Source: an uncultured Mollicutes bacterium (GTDB taxonomy: Bacteria > Bacillota_I > Bacilli_A > RFN20 > CAG-449). From it: a DNA stretch of 6,778 nt. Below, piece after piece: positions 1 to 5,562 of the stretch. The stretch is taken from assembly GCA_900551385.1 (NCBI GenBank), contig URVS01000077.1, positions 1-6,778 on the forward strand. The letters are read 5' to 3'. Below the pieces are notes generated by a model that searched no databases, had not been told where the DNA came from, and saw only the letters and a list, made by a program, of their open reading frames with translations. Position numbers and translations under genes: made by a program. The number at the start of each line of letters is the position of its first letter. Position 1 is the stretch's first letter.

Positions 1-1076
1 TAAATGTGAATAACATCTTTAAAAGCAATATACCATTAAGTTCAATGACATTACCTTTAGGAATAAGTTTTTATACATTTCAGACGCTATCATATACTAT
101 AGATGTATATAAAGGAAGAATAAGGCCTGAAAAAAACATTATTAATTTTGCGGCTTTTGTAACAATGTTTCCACAGTTAATTGCTGGCCCTATAGTTAAA
201 TATACAGATATAAGGGAAAAGCTTATAAGCAGAAAACATAATTGGTCTTTAGTAGAAGAGGGAGTGGAAGATTTTATTATAGGTTTAGGGAAAAAGGTAT
301 TACTAGCTAATAATTTTGGAATGCTTTGGGAAGAGGCACAAAGTATTGGTTTTGCAAATATATCTACCCCTATGGCTTGGCTTAGCTTATTGGCTTTTTC
401 ATTGCAAATTTACTATGATTTTAGTGGTTATTCCACAATGGCCATAGGACTTGGAAAAATGTTAGGATTTGTATTTCCTAAAAACTTTAATTATCCTTAC
501 ATATCTAAAAGTATTTCTGAGTTTTGGAGAAGGTGGCATATAACTTTAGGATCTTGGTTTAAAGAATACATATATATACCTCTTGGAGGAAATAGAAAAG
601 GGAAGAAACGTACATTCTTAAATTTACTGATAGTGTGGTTTTTAACTGGACTATGGCATGGTGCAGAATTTAACTTTATCTTATGGGGATTATACTTCTT
701 TTTATTAATTTCCTTGGAGAAGTTAATTTTAGATAAATATCTTAATAATTATAAGTTTTTTGCACACATTTATACAATATTTATGCTTTTAATGGGTTGG
801 GCTATATTTGCTATAACAGACTTAAATTTATTAAAGGTATTTTTAAAACAACTTTTTGCATGCAAATATAATACAGAATGGATTTATTATCTACAAAATT
901 ATCTAATTATAATTGTCATTGGAGTAGTATGCAGTACACCAGTGGTTTCATCTATCTGGAATAGATTGAAAATAAATAAGTATGTCAGTACACTAATTTT
1001 AATATCAATATTTATTTTATCAGTGGCATATTTAGTAGATTCTAGTTATAATCCATTTTTATATTTTAGATTTTAG
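1..1076 (+). CDS. MBOAT family O-acyltransferase (AlgI/PatA-like), 5' end missing
   Basis: Integral membrane O-acyltransferase expected to move acyl (usually acetyl) groups across the membrane for O-acetylation of an extracellular or wall polysaccharide. Numbering from the codon at position 6, I see the family block LPLGISFYTFQTLSYTIDVY (16-35), FPQLIAGPIVKY (55-66), YYDFSGYSTMAIGLG (136-150), FWRRWHITLGSWFKEYIYIP (173-192) and the hallmark GLWHGAEFNFILWG (215-228), where His218 is the expected active-site histidine. It ends in YNPFLYFRF, the usual family C-terminus, so the 3' end is intact. The frame is open to the left edge and the GTG at 6 is internal: relatives are about 460-500 residues, so roughly 110-130 residues lie outside the window. 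Several hydrophobic segments are visible. The next gene starts 8 nt after the stop, and its ribosome binding site overlaps this stop codon, so the two are co-transcribed and probably translationally coupled. The acetylated polymer cannot be named from the sequence. Confidence 0.93.
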   Translation, partial: NVNNIFKSNIPLSSMTLPLGISFYTFQTLSYTIDVYKGRIRPEKNIINFAAFVTMFPQLIAGPIVKYTDIREKLISRKHNWSLVEEGVEDFIIGLGKKVLLANNFGMLWEEAQSIGFANISTPMAWLSLLAFSLQIYYDFSGYSTMAIGLGKMLGFVFPKNFNYPYISKSISEFWRRWHITLGSWFKEYIYIPLGGNRKGKKRTFLNLLIVWFLTGLWHGAEFNFILWGLYFFLLISLEKLILDKYLNNYKFFAHIYTIFMLLMGWAIFAITDLNLLKVFLKQLFACKYNTEWIYYLQNYLIIIVIGVVCSTPVVSSIWNRLKINKYVSTLILISIFILSVAYLVDSSYNPFLYFRF

Positions 1077-1084
1077 GTGATACT

Positions 1085-2224
1085 ATGAAGAAAAATATTT
1101 TTAAAAAATACCCAACATTCTTTGTGTTTAGTGCCATAGTAATTCTTTTTACAGTGATAGATATTATTAATTCTCCAAAAGAATTTTCAGAACTTGAAAA
1201 TAGGAATTTATCTCAAATTCCTATTTTATCACTTGAATCATATATTGATACTAGCTTTTCATCTGATTATGAAAAATATATTAATGATCAGTTCTTTTTA
1301 AGAGATAAGTGGATTGATTTAAAGTCAAGAATAGAGTATCTATTAGGAAAAAGAGAAAATAATGATATAATTTTTGGCAAGGACAATTATTTATTTAAAA
1401 AATTTACCACTTTTAATGGCGAAATGCTGGAAAACAATATTAATTCTATTTTAACTTTTACTAATAGTTATAAAACAGATGTGGATTTTTTTATTATTCC
1501 TAATTCCTATGCTATATATGATGAATTAACACCAAGATATTTACCACTAGTTGATCAATTATCATTAATTAATTCTATTAATAGCTATCTTTCTTTGGAA
1601 AGTAACAACCATATAAACGCCATAAATGTTGCTGAAAAATTATTAAAAAACAAAGATGATTATATATACTATAAGACAGATCATCATTGGACATCTTATG
1701 GGGCTTATTTAGCTTATTTAACTTATATGGATTCTTTAGGTTTAGAAGCTATTGATATTGATAAGTTAGAAGAAATAAAAATAAATAACTTCTTTGGAAC
1801 CTATTATAATAGAAGTAAATATTTCAAAGCAGATAGTGATTTTATTACATATTACAATATGCCAAATGTACAAATTGAAATAGATGGAAAAGAATATCTT
1901 TCGTTAATGGATTTAGATAAATTTAAAAGCAGTGATAAATATTCAGCTTTTCTTTGGGGTAATAATGGATTAACAAAAGTAATTAATGAAAATATAGCTG
2001 AAGAAAGAAAGGGGAGTAGCATATTAATTTTTAAGGATTCTTATGCCAATTCATTTATTCAATTTCTAGCAAACAATTATGAAACTATTGATATTGTAGA
2101 TCTACGACACTTTAAAGAACCTATAAGCAATTTTATGAAGGATAAGGAATATAATCAAATCCTAATTATGTATAGTTTTGACAATTTATCTAGTGATATT
2201 AACATAAGAAGATTAAAGTTTTAA
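1085..2224 (+). CDS. DHHW family protein, AlgX/AlgJ-like partner of the MBOAT acyltransferase
   Basis: 379-residue membrane-anchored extracellular protein of the DHHW family, related to AlgX/AlgJ SGNH-type acetyltransferases. Residues 1-9 are basic and 11-29 hydrophobic, giving one N-terminal anchor or uncleaved signal. The signature TDHHWTSYGAY has DHHW at 199-202, and IFKDSYANSF lies near 315-324 with Ser319 in a GDSY-like position. By analogy with AlgX, Asp199, a His at 200/201 and Ser319 could form the triad; that assignment is inference. 'LENRNLSQIP' (37-46) and 'YINDQFFLRDKWIDLKSRIE' (65-84) match the usual N-terminal blocks of such proteins. The start is fixed by AGGTGA at 1075-1080, 4 nt before ATG. 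The pairing with the MBOAT gene suggests that acetyl groups exported by the MBOAT protein are passed to this protein and then to a surface glycan. No clear terminator follows; the next gene has its own promoter. Confidence 0.88.
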   Translation: MKKNIFKKYPTFFVFSAIVILFTVIDIINSPKEFSELENRNLSQIPILSLESYIDTSFSSDYEKYINDQFFLRDKWIDLKSRIEYLLGKRENNDIIFGKDNYLFKKFTTFNGEMLENNINSILTFTNSYKTDVDFFIIPNSYAIYDELTPRYLPLVDQLSLINSINSYLSLESNNHINAINVAEKLLKNKDDYIYYKTDHHWTSYGAYLAYLTYMDSLGLEAIDIDKLEEIKINNFFGTYYNRSKYFKADSDFITYYNMPNVQIEIDGKEYLSLMDLDKFKSSDKYSAFLWGNNGLTKVINENIAEERKGSSILIFKDSYANSFIQFLANNYETIDIVDLRHFKEPISNFMKDKEYNQILIMYSFDNLSSDINIRRLKF

Positions 2225-2233
2225 AAATTATTA

Positions 2234-2262
2234 TTGACTAAAACTTAATGTTCTGTTAATCT
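2234..2262 (+). promoter_or_regulatory. Candidate sigma-A promoter for the SatP-like transporter
   Basis: TTGACT at 2234-2239 (5/6 to consensus), a 17-bp spacer, then TAATCT at 2257-2262 preceded by TGT, which gives an extended -10. The -10 itself matches at only three positions, though at the important T1, A2 and T6. The implied transcript has a leader of about 30 nt before the strong AGGGGG ribosome binding site at 2289-2294. An 8-bp imperfect inverted repeat (ATTGACTA at 2233-2240, TAGTCGAT at 2267-2274) brackets the promoter and could be an operator or a weak upstream terminator; neither is proven. Confidence 0.5.
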
Positions 2263-2301
2263 AGGATAGTCGATTTTATTTATACAACAGGGGGAAACAT
2301 A

Positions 2302-2916
2302 ATGGAAAACACAAATGAAAGAAATGTAAAAGTTCTTGTTGCTGATCCATCTGCATTAGGATTATTTGGTTTAGCAATAATAACTTTAGTTGCTTCTTCA
2401 CAAAAATTAGGTTTAACTTCAGGAGTATCTTTAGTTTTACCATGGGCTATATTTTTAGGCGCATCAGCACAATTAGTTGCATGTATTAATGATTTCAAAC
2501 ATAATAATGTATTTGGAGCTACAGCATTTGGAGCATACGCATTCTTCTGGTATGCAATGGGATTCTCTTGGATGATCCAAAATGGAGTATTTGGAGAAAA
2601 GTTAGCTGCTTCAGTTGATACAACTCAATTAGGTGTTGCATTCTTAGGTTACTTAATTTTCACATTATTCATGACAGTAGGTGCTTTAGAAACTAACAAA
2701 GTATTATTCTTAATCTTTGTATGTATAGATTTCTTATTCTTAGGGTTATCATTAAGCTCATTTGGTATAGCTACAGAATTAACTCACGGAATAGCTGCAT
2801 GGTCAGAATTAATAATAGCTATCTTATCATTCTATGGATGTGCAGGTAACGTATTAAATGGTCACTTAAAGAGAGTTATATTACCACTTGGTAAGCCATT
2901 TGGGATTTTAAAATAA
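2302..2916 (+). CDS. Acetate/succinate transporter, GPR1/FUN34/YaaH (SatP) family
   Basis: 204-residue polytopic membrane protein of the acetate uptake transporter family. The family's N-terminal signature, NPAPLGL in E. coli SatP, appears here as DPSALGLFGLA (15-25). FLGASAQLVA (51-60) and FGAYAFFWYAMGF (76-88) match the second and third helix blocks. Six hydrophobic segments are visible at roughly 16-34, 42-62, 74-92, 108-127, 133-153 and 164-184, and the length is typical. The family carries small carboxylates such as acetate and succinate, and import or export would both make sense in an acetate-forming anaerobe; the direction is not readable from sequence. AGGGGG sits 7 nt before the ATG. 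Codons look optimised (uniform TTA, GTA, GCA, GGA use), consistent with good expression. It is a single-gene unit with its own promoter and a strong terminator. Confidence 0.9.
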   Translation: MENTNERNVKVLVADPSALGLFGLAIITLVASSQKLGLTSGVSLVLPWAIFLGASAQLVACINDFKHNNVFGATAFGAYAFFWYAMGFSWMIQNGVFGEKLAASVDTTQLGVAFLGYLIFTLFMTVGALETNKVLFLIFVCIDFLFLGLSLSSFGIATELTHGIAAWSELIIAILSFYGCAGNVLNGHLKRVILPLGKPFGILK

Positions 2917-2934
2917 TTATAAATAATTTATTTG

Positions 2935-2970
2935 AAACTATAGATAATTAAATTTATCTATAGTTTTTTT
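2935..2970 (+). terminator. Rho-independent terminator after the SatP-like gene
   Basis: Perfect 13-bp stem, AAACTATAGATAA at 2935-2947 paired with 2954-2966, around a 6-nt loop. The 3' arm runs into a seven-T tract at 2964-2970. It begins 18 nt after the transporter stop codon. Confidence 0.85.
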
Positions 2971-2983
2971 ATTTAAAATTTTA

Positions 2984-2989
2984 TATAAT
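2984..2989 (+). promoter_or_regulatory. Possible -10 element for the 60-residue ORF
   Basis: A perfect TATAAT lies 31 bp upstream of the small ORF's ATG. The place where a -35 should be (about 2961-2966, TAGTTT) falls inside the preceding terminator and matches poorly. In such AT-rich sequence a TATAAT can arise by chance; the alternative is read-through from the transporter unit. Confidence 0.35.
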
Positions 2990-3020
2990 TAATTTAAGTA
3001 AATACAAGGAGATAAATATT

Positions 3021-3203
3021 ATGGAAATTAACGTTTATTTAAAAAACAAAAAAGATCCAATTAAATATACTGGCGACCGTATAGATGTTCTTGATTTTGA
3101 AATGGATAATGTTAAATATAAGCAAATTAGATATTTTAGAAAAGGTTTTTCAAAATCTGAATTAATTATGAGTGATTTAATTGTAAAAATTAAAGAAGTT
3201 TAA
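3021..3203 (+). CDS. Small conserved-looking protein of unknown function (60 aa)
   Basis: I do not recognise a named family. The product is lysine-rich, with no membrane segment and no cysteine. Its N-terminal half alternates as short beta strands would (MEINVYLKNKKDPIKYTGDR), followed by VLDFEMDNVKYKQIRYFRKG and a C-terminal hydrophobic/charged stretch (SELIMSDLIVKIKEV). A small beta-rich fold would fit, but that is a guess. Support for a real gene: AAGGAG at 3006-3011 with 9-nt spacing to ATG, coding-like base use, and its own hairpin terminator starting at the stop codon. It stands alone between two terminators, so the neighbours give no functional hint. Confidence 0.75.
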   Translation: MEINVYLKNKKDPIKYTGDRIDVLDFEMDNVKYKQIRYFRKGFSKSELIMSDLIVKIKEV

Positions 3204-3252
3204 TAAAAATAGCTAAAGATCAATTTATTATAATCTTTAGCTATTTTTATTA
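3201..3252 (+). terminator. Long hairpin terminator after the 60-aa ORF
   Basis: Perfect 16-bp stem, AAAAATAGCTAAAGAT at 3205-3220 paired with 3233-3248, extendable to 20 bp (3201-3220 with 3233-3252) so that it takes in the TAA stop codon. The loop is 12 nt. The A-rich 5' arm and T-rich 3' arm would allow termination on either strand, although no minus-strand gene faces it here. Confidence 0.82.
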
Positions 3253-3508
3253 TTTTAACTATTATTAGTATTAAATGTTATTTATATTTAGCTATTGAAA
3301 ATTAATTTATTTAAGTATTTATTATCCATATTTTACTTATAAAAGAATTTAAAATCTGAGCGAAAAAATATTTCTAGTTTTTATACAGATTAGTAAATAT
3401 ACTTTTCAATTGTTTTAGAAATTTTTAAAACCTACAAATCCATATTAATATTTTGAATAGATATTTCATATAAATTAATTAACTTATTTAATTTAGTTAA
3501 TATTATCT
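3253..3508. other. AT-rich intergenic spacer without a recognisable gene
   Basis: No ORF with a ribosome binding site, no tRNA-like or riboswitch-like structure and no terminator were seen. It contains the 20-bp imperfect palindrome at 3412-3431 and a 7-bp inverted repeat (ATTAACT at 3478-3484, AGTTAAT at 3495-3501). AGCGAAA at 3359-3365 matches seven bases of the outer arm of the 28-bp palindrome at 3509-3536. An unrecognised small RNA cannot be excluded. Confidence 0.6.
3412..3431. repeat. 20-bp imperfect palindrome in the intergenic spacer
   Basis: The left half GTTTTAGAAA pairs with the right half at every position but one (G3418 against T3425). It is almost purely A/T, so chance is a serious alternative; no T-tract context for termination. 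Confidence 0.4.
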
Positions 3509-3536
3509 ATTTCGCTAAATACCTATTTAGCGAAAT
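3509..3536. repeat. Perfect 28-bp palindrome upstream of the recombinase gene
   Basis: The left arm ATTTCGCTAAATA (3509-3521) is the exact reverse complement of the right arm (3524-3536), around a central CC. It can also be read as two 11-bp arms around a 6-bp centre (TACCTA), the dimensions of a Xer/dif crossover site, although the sequence does not resemble the E. coli or B. subtilis dif I remember. It ends 8 bp before the -35 of the recombinase promoter and is richer in G/C than its surroundings. It has no following T-tract, so it is not a usual terminator. Candidate roles: operator for the recombinase gene, or recombination site of its product. Confidence 0.85.
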
Positions 3537-3544
3537 TCGTATTA

Positions 3545-3573
3545 TTGAATTATAATAACCTCTGTGATATAAT
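3545..3573 (+). promoter_or_regulatory. Promoter of the tyrosine recombinase gene
   Basis: TTGAAT at 3545-3550, a 17-bp spacer, and a perfect TATAAT at 3568-3573 preceded by TGA, giving an extended -10. CCTCT (3559-3563) and AGAGG (3579-3583) form a short inverted repeat around the -10. I see no GAAC-N4-GTTC-type LexA box here, so no direct SOS control is apparent. The implied leader is about 30 nt. Confidence 0.72.
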
Positions 3574-3599
3574 AAAATAGAGGCTTTAGAGCATATAAT

Positions 3600-3614
3600 G
3601 GGGGTATAAAATTG
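3600..3614 (+). promoter_or_regulatory. Ribosome binding site and TTG start of the recombinase
   Basis: GGGGG at 3600-3604 lies 7 nt before TTG at 3612-3614. The frame is closed by TAA at 3573-3575, and no ATG or GTG start lies between that stop and 3612. The first in-frame ATG is codon 143, downstream of the helix-turn-helix. The TTG is therefore the best start, and a rare start codon may keep expression low. Confidence 0.65.
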
Positions 3615-4988
3615 ACATTAAAACGAACTTCAAATAATAATTATTCTGATTTCACTTATACAAGCGAAGTAAAAAAGCTATTAGATGTAACTTTAAATAC
3701 GCGAGATACTAATAAATTAAAGAAAATATATAGTAATTTTTATGAATTAGAAACATCTCGTAGTTATGAACCAATTATTGAGGATTTATATATTCTTGTT
3801 GAAAAGCATCACTTGAGCACAAAGCAATTATCTGAAATTTATCACATTGGTGTAAGGAGCATTCAAAAATGGCTTAAGGAATTAGGAATAAATAGATCTA
3901 TATCAAAAGCTCATAAAATTTCAAATAAAAGTACTGTTATAAAAAAAGGAATTGAAATAGGCGCATTAAGTTCACAAGCTTTAGAGGTACCTAAAGTAAA
4001 TTCATTTGGAATAGAAATTGAAGAAAAAGAAAATCTTCCTATGATGGTAAAGGATTTTTTAAATTATTTAGAAACAATCAAAGGTAAATCTATTAATACA
4101 ATAAGTGCGTATAAAACTGATTTATCAGTATTCTTTAAGTTTATGAAGATTTATAAAGGTTATCCAGTAGATGACACTCTTCAATTTACAGAGATACCTA
4201 TTGATGATTTGGATACGGATTTTATAAAAGCAATTAAGTTAACTGATATGTATGCTTTCTTATCTTTTGCGGAGAAACAACGAAACAATAGTAATTATGC
4301 AAGAGCTAGAAAAGTAGCAACCTTGAAATCTTTTTATAATTATCTACATAATAAAGCAAAGGTTATTGAGAACAATCCTGCAACTGAGTTAGAATCTCCT
4401 AAAATTAACGAAAGGCACCCTATTTACCTTACATTAGATCAAAGTATTACATTACTTGAATCATTAGATAAGACCAATAAGAATTACCAAAGAGATTATT
4501 GTATTTTAGTTTTCTTTCTTAATTGTGGTCTACGGGTTTCTGAATTATGCAACATTGAAATTAGTAAAATTAAAGGAGACACTTTAACCATAATTGGTAA
4601 AGGTAATAAAGAAAGGACCATTTACCTTAATTCAGCATGTATAAAAGCTTTGGAGCAATATTTATCTGTTAGAGATGATTCTAAAGCAACAGCTGTAAAT
4701 AAGAATTACTTATTCTTATCAGCAAGAAATACACCTATTAACAAAAGAACTGTTGAGATATTGGTTAAAAAGCATATTTCAAATGCTGGTTTTACCAATG
4801 CTAAGTATACTCCACACAAGCTAAGACATACAGCAGCGACACTTATGTACAAGCATGGTAATGTAGATATTAGGAGCTTACAAAACATACTAGGCCACGA
4901 AAGTATATCCACAACAGAAATTTACACTCATGTTGATGAAGATCACTTAAGAGATGCTGTAAATTCTAATCCTCTTTCCAACTTGTAA
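3612..4988 (+). CDS. Tyrosine recombinase/integrase (XerC/D-like) with N-terminal helix-turn-helix extension
   Basis: 458-residue site-specific recombinase. All six active-site residues of the family are visible: Arg308 (GLRVSEL), Lys330 (GKGNKER), His402 and Arg405 (PHKLRHTAAT), His429 (LGHESI) and nucleophile Tyr438 (EIYTHV). The core-binding SAM-like domain spans about 143-262 and the catalytic domain about 270-450. XerC/D proteins are about 300 residues; this one has about 140 extra at the N-terminus, with a helix-turn-helix-like stretch at 68-93 (LSTKQLSEIYHIGVRSIQKW, then LKELGI). The extension could bind DNA for autoregulation, site choice or synapsis; this is inference. Arginine codons include CGA, CGT and CGG, slightly unlike the neighbours, a weak hint of different ancestry. 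No phage, transposase or cargo genes lie nearby, so it may be a resident chromosomal recombinase rather than an element integrase. It has its own promoter, a palindrome just upstream, and a terminator shared with the convergent gene. Confidence 0.92.
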   Translation: MTLKRTSNNNYSDFTYTSEVKKLLDVTLNTRDTNKLKKIYSNFYELETSRSYEPIIEDLYILVEKHHLSTKQLSEIYHIGVRSIQKWLKELGINRSISKAHKISNKSTVIKKGIEIGALSSQALEVPKVNSFGIEIEEKENLPMMVKDFLNYLETIKGKSINTISAYKTDLSVFFKFMKIYKGYPVDDTLQFTEIPIDDLDTDFIKAIKLTDMYAFLSFAEKQRNNSNYARARKVATLKSFYNYLHNKAKVIENNPATELESPKINERHPIYLTLDQSITLLESLDKTNKNYQRDYCILVFFLNCGLRVSELCNIEISKIKGDTLTIIGKGNKERTIYLNSACIKALEQYLSVRDDSKATAVNKNYLFLSARNTPINKRTVEILVKKHISNAGFTNAKYTPHKLRHTAATLMYKHGNVDIRSLQNILGHESISTTEIYTHVDEDHLRDAVNSNPLSNL

Positions 4989-5035
4989 ATAAGAAAAAAC
5001 TATATTACTTAAAGTAATATAGTTTTTTCTTATTT
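4987..5035. terminator. Bidirectional terminator between convergent genes
   Basis: Perfect 22-bp stem (4987-5008 with 5014-5035) around a 5-nt loop. The outer arm contains six A on the left (4994-4999) and six T on the right (5023-5028), giving a T-tract on each strand. It overlaps the recombinase stop codon (4986-4988) and begins 3 bp past the minus-strand gene's stop, so it can end both transcripts. Confidence 0.85.
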
Positions 5036-5038
5036 ATT

Positions 5039-5428
5039 TTACTTTTTATTCTTTAAAGAAACTGTTCTTACCCCAGGATATAATTCAATTGTTGAATCTT
5101 CTAAAGACTCTTCTTCATCTAATCCTATATCATCAAGATATACAATATTTTCAAATGCATCTACATAATCTTCTTCAAGGTAATTTTCTAAATCCACAGA
5201 ATATTCTTTTTCGTTAGATTCTATATGTAGATCAAGAGCTGTATCCATTGCTTTTTTAAGTTCTTCTTCAATAAATTTATTTTCTTCAACATTTTTAGCT
5301 ATATCTTCAATTTTTATAGCTCTAATATCAACACCTGCTTCTTCTAAACATTTTCCACAATTATCGCAAATCTTGCCACCAGGAATTAAATCACAGTAAT
5401 CATCTTCAGTATATTTATTGTTGCTCAT
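5039..5428 (-). CDS. Small acidic protein with CxxCxxC cluster, function unknown
   Basis: 129-residue soluble protein I cannot assign to a named family. Four cysteines cluster at the N-terminus, Cys12, Cys21, Cys24 and Cys27 (ICDNCGKCLE at 20-29), spaced C-x8-C-x2-C-x2-C. This could bind Zn or a small Fe-S centre. A helical charged middle follows (about 36-68), then a strongly acidic tail (EEDYVDAFENIVYLDD and LDEEESLEDS, 85-112) and a basic end (LKNKK). The start is fixed by GAGGTGA (5439-5433) 4 nt before ATG. It has a near-consensus promoter and is divergent from lexA. The LexA box lies 13 bp upstream of its -35, so SOS influence is possible but not shown. Acidity plus a metal knuckle would suit a protein-protein adaptor; that is speculation. 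Confidence 0.82.
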   Translation of the reverse strand: MSNNKYTEDDYCDLIPGGKICDNCGKCLEEAGVDIRAIKIEDIAKNVEENKFIEEELKKAMDTALDLHIESNEKEYSVDLENYLEEDYVDAFENIVYLDDIGLDEEESLEDSTIELYPGVRTVSLKNKK

Positions 5429-5457
5429 AATATCACCTCAACTTAATTAACTTTTAT

Positions 5458-5486
5458 ATTTTATCAAAATCCCCCTTAAATTTCAA
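5458..5486 (-). promoter_or_regulatory. Promoter of the CxxCxxC protein gene
   Basis: Read on the minus strand: TTGAAA (5486-5481), a 17-bp spacer, TAAAAT (5463-5458). Each hexamer matches consensus at 5 of 6 positions. A leader of about 20-25 nt would precede the GAGGTGA ribosome binding site. A run of five G lies in the spacer. Confidence 0.72.
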
Positions 5487-5499
5487 TAGTTATTTTATA

Positions 5500-5511
5500 G
5501 AACATTCGTTT
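5500..5511. promoter_or_regulatory. LexA operator (SOS box)
   Basis: GAAC-ATTC-GTTT, matching the Gram-positive SOS box core GAAC-N4-GTTC with one change (final C to T). It overlaps the first two bases of the lexA -35 (TTGATA at 5510-5515), where a bound LexA dimer would block RNA polymerase. This is the expected autoregulatory arrangement. Confidence 0.82.
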
Positions 5512-5538
5512 GATATTAAATTTACAGTATGTTATAAT
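5510..5538 (+). promoter_or_regulatory. lexA promoter
   Basis: TTGATA at 5510-5515 (5/6), a 17-bp spacer, and a perfect TATAAT at 5533-5538 with TGT before it (extended -10). A strong promoter overlapped by the SOS box, as expected for an abundant self-repressed regulator. Leader of about 20 nt. Confidence 0.82.
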
Positions 5539-5562
5539 GTAATTACTAAAGTGAGGTGTTAA

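Noticed and set aside
6..8. GTG as start codon of the MBOAT gene
   Set aside because: The frame is open to the left edge, the family has about 110-130 more N-terminal residues, and no ribosome binding site can be seen in the five preceding bases.
2233..2274. 8-bp inverted repeat after the DHHW gene as a terminator
   Set aside because: The stem has a G-T wobble, the loop is 26 nt and the T-run is interrupted; it also overlaps the downstream promoter. Kept only as a note on that promoter.
2280..2498. 72-codon minus-strand ORF opposite the start of the SatP-like gene
   Set aside because: It lies antisense to a clearly recognisable transporter, shows no family resemblance and has no supporting ribosome binding site; a shadow reading frame.
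3509..3536. 28-bp palindrome as a rho-independent terminator
   Set aside because: No T-tract follows on either strand, and the genes ending upstream already have their own terminators.
4706..4912. 68-codon minus-strand ORF inside the recombinase gene
   Set aside because: It is antisense to the catalytic domain encoding His402, Arg405 and His429; its apparent hydrophobicity comes from the complementary codons.
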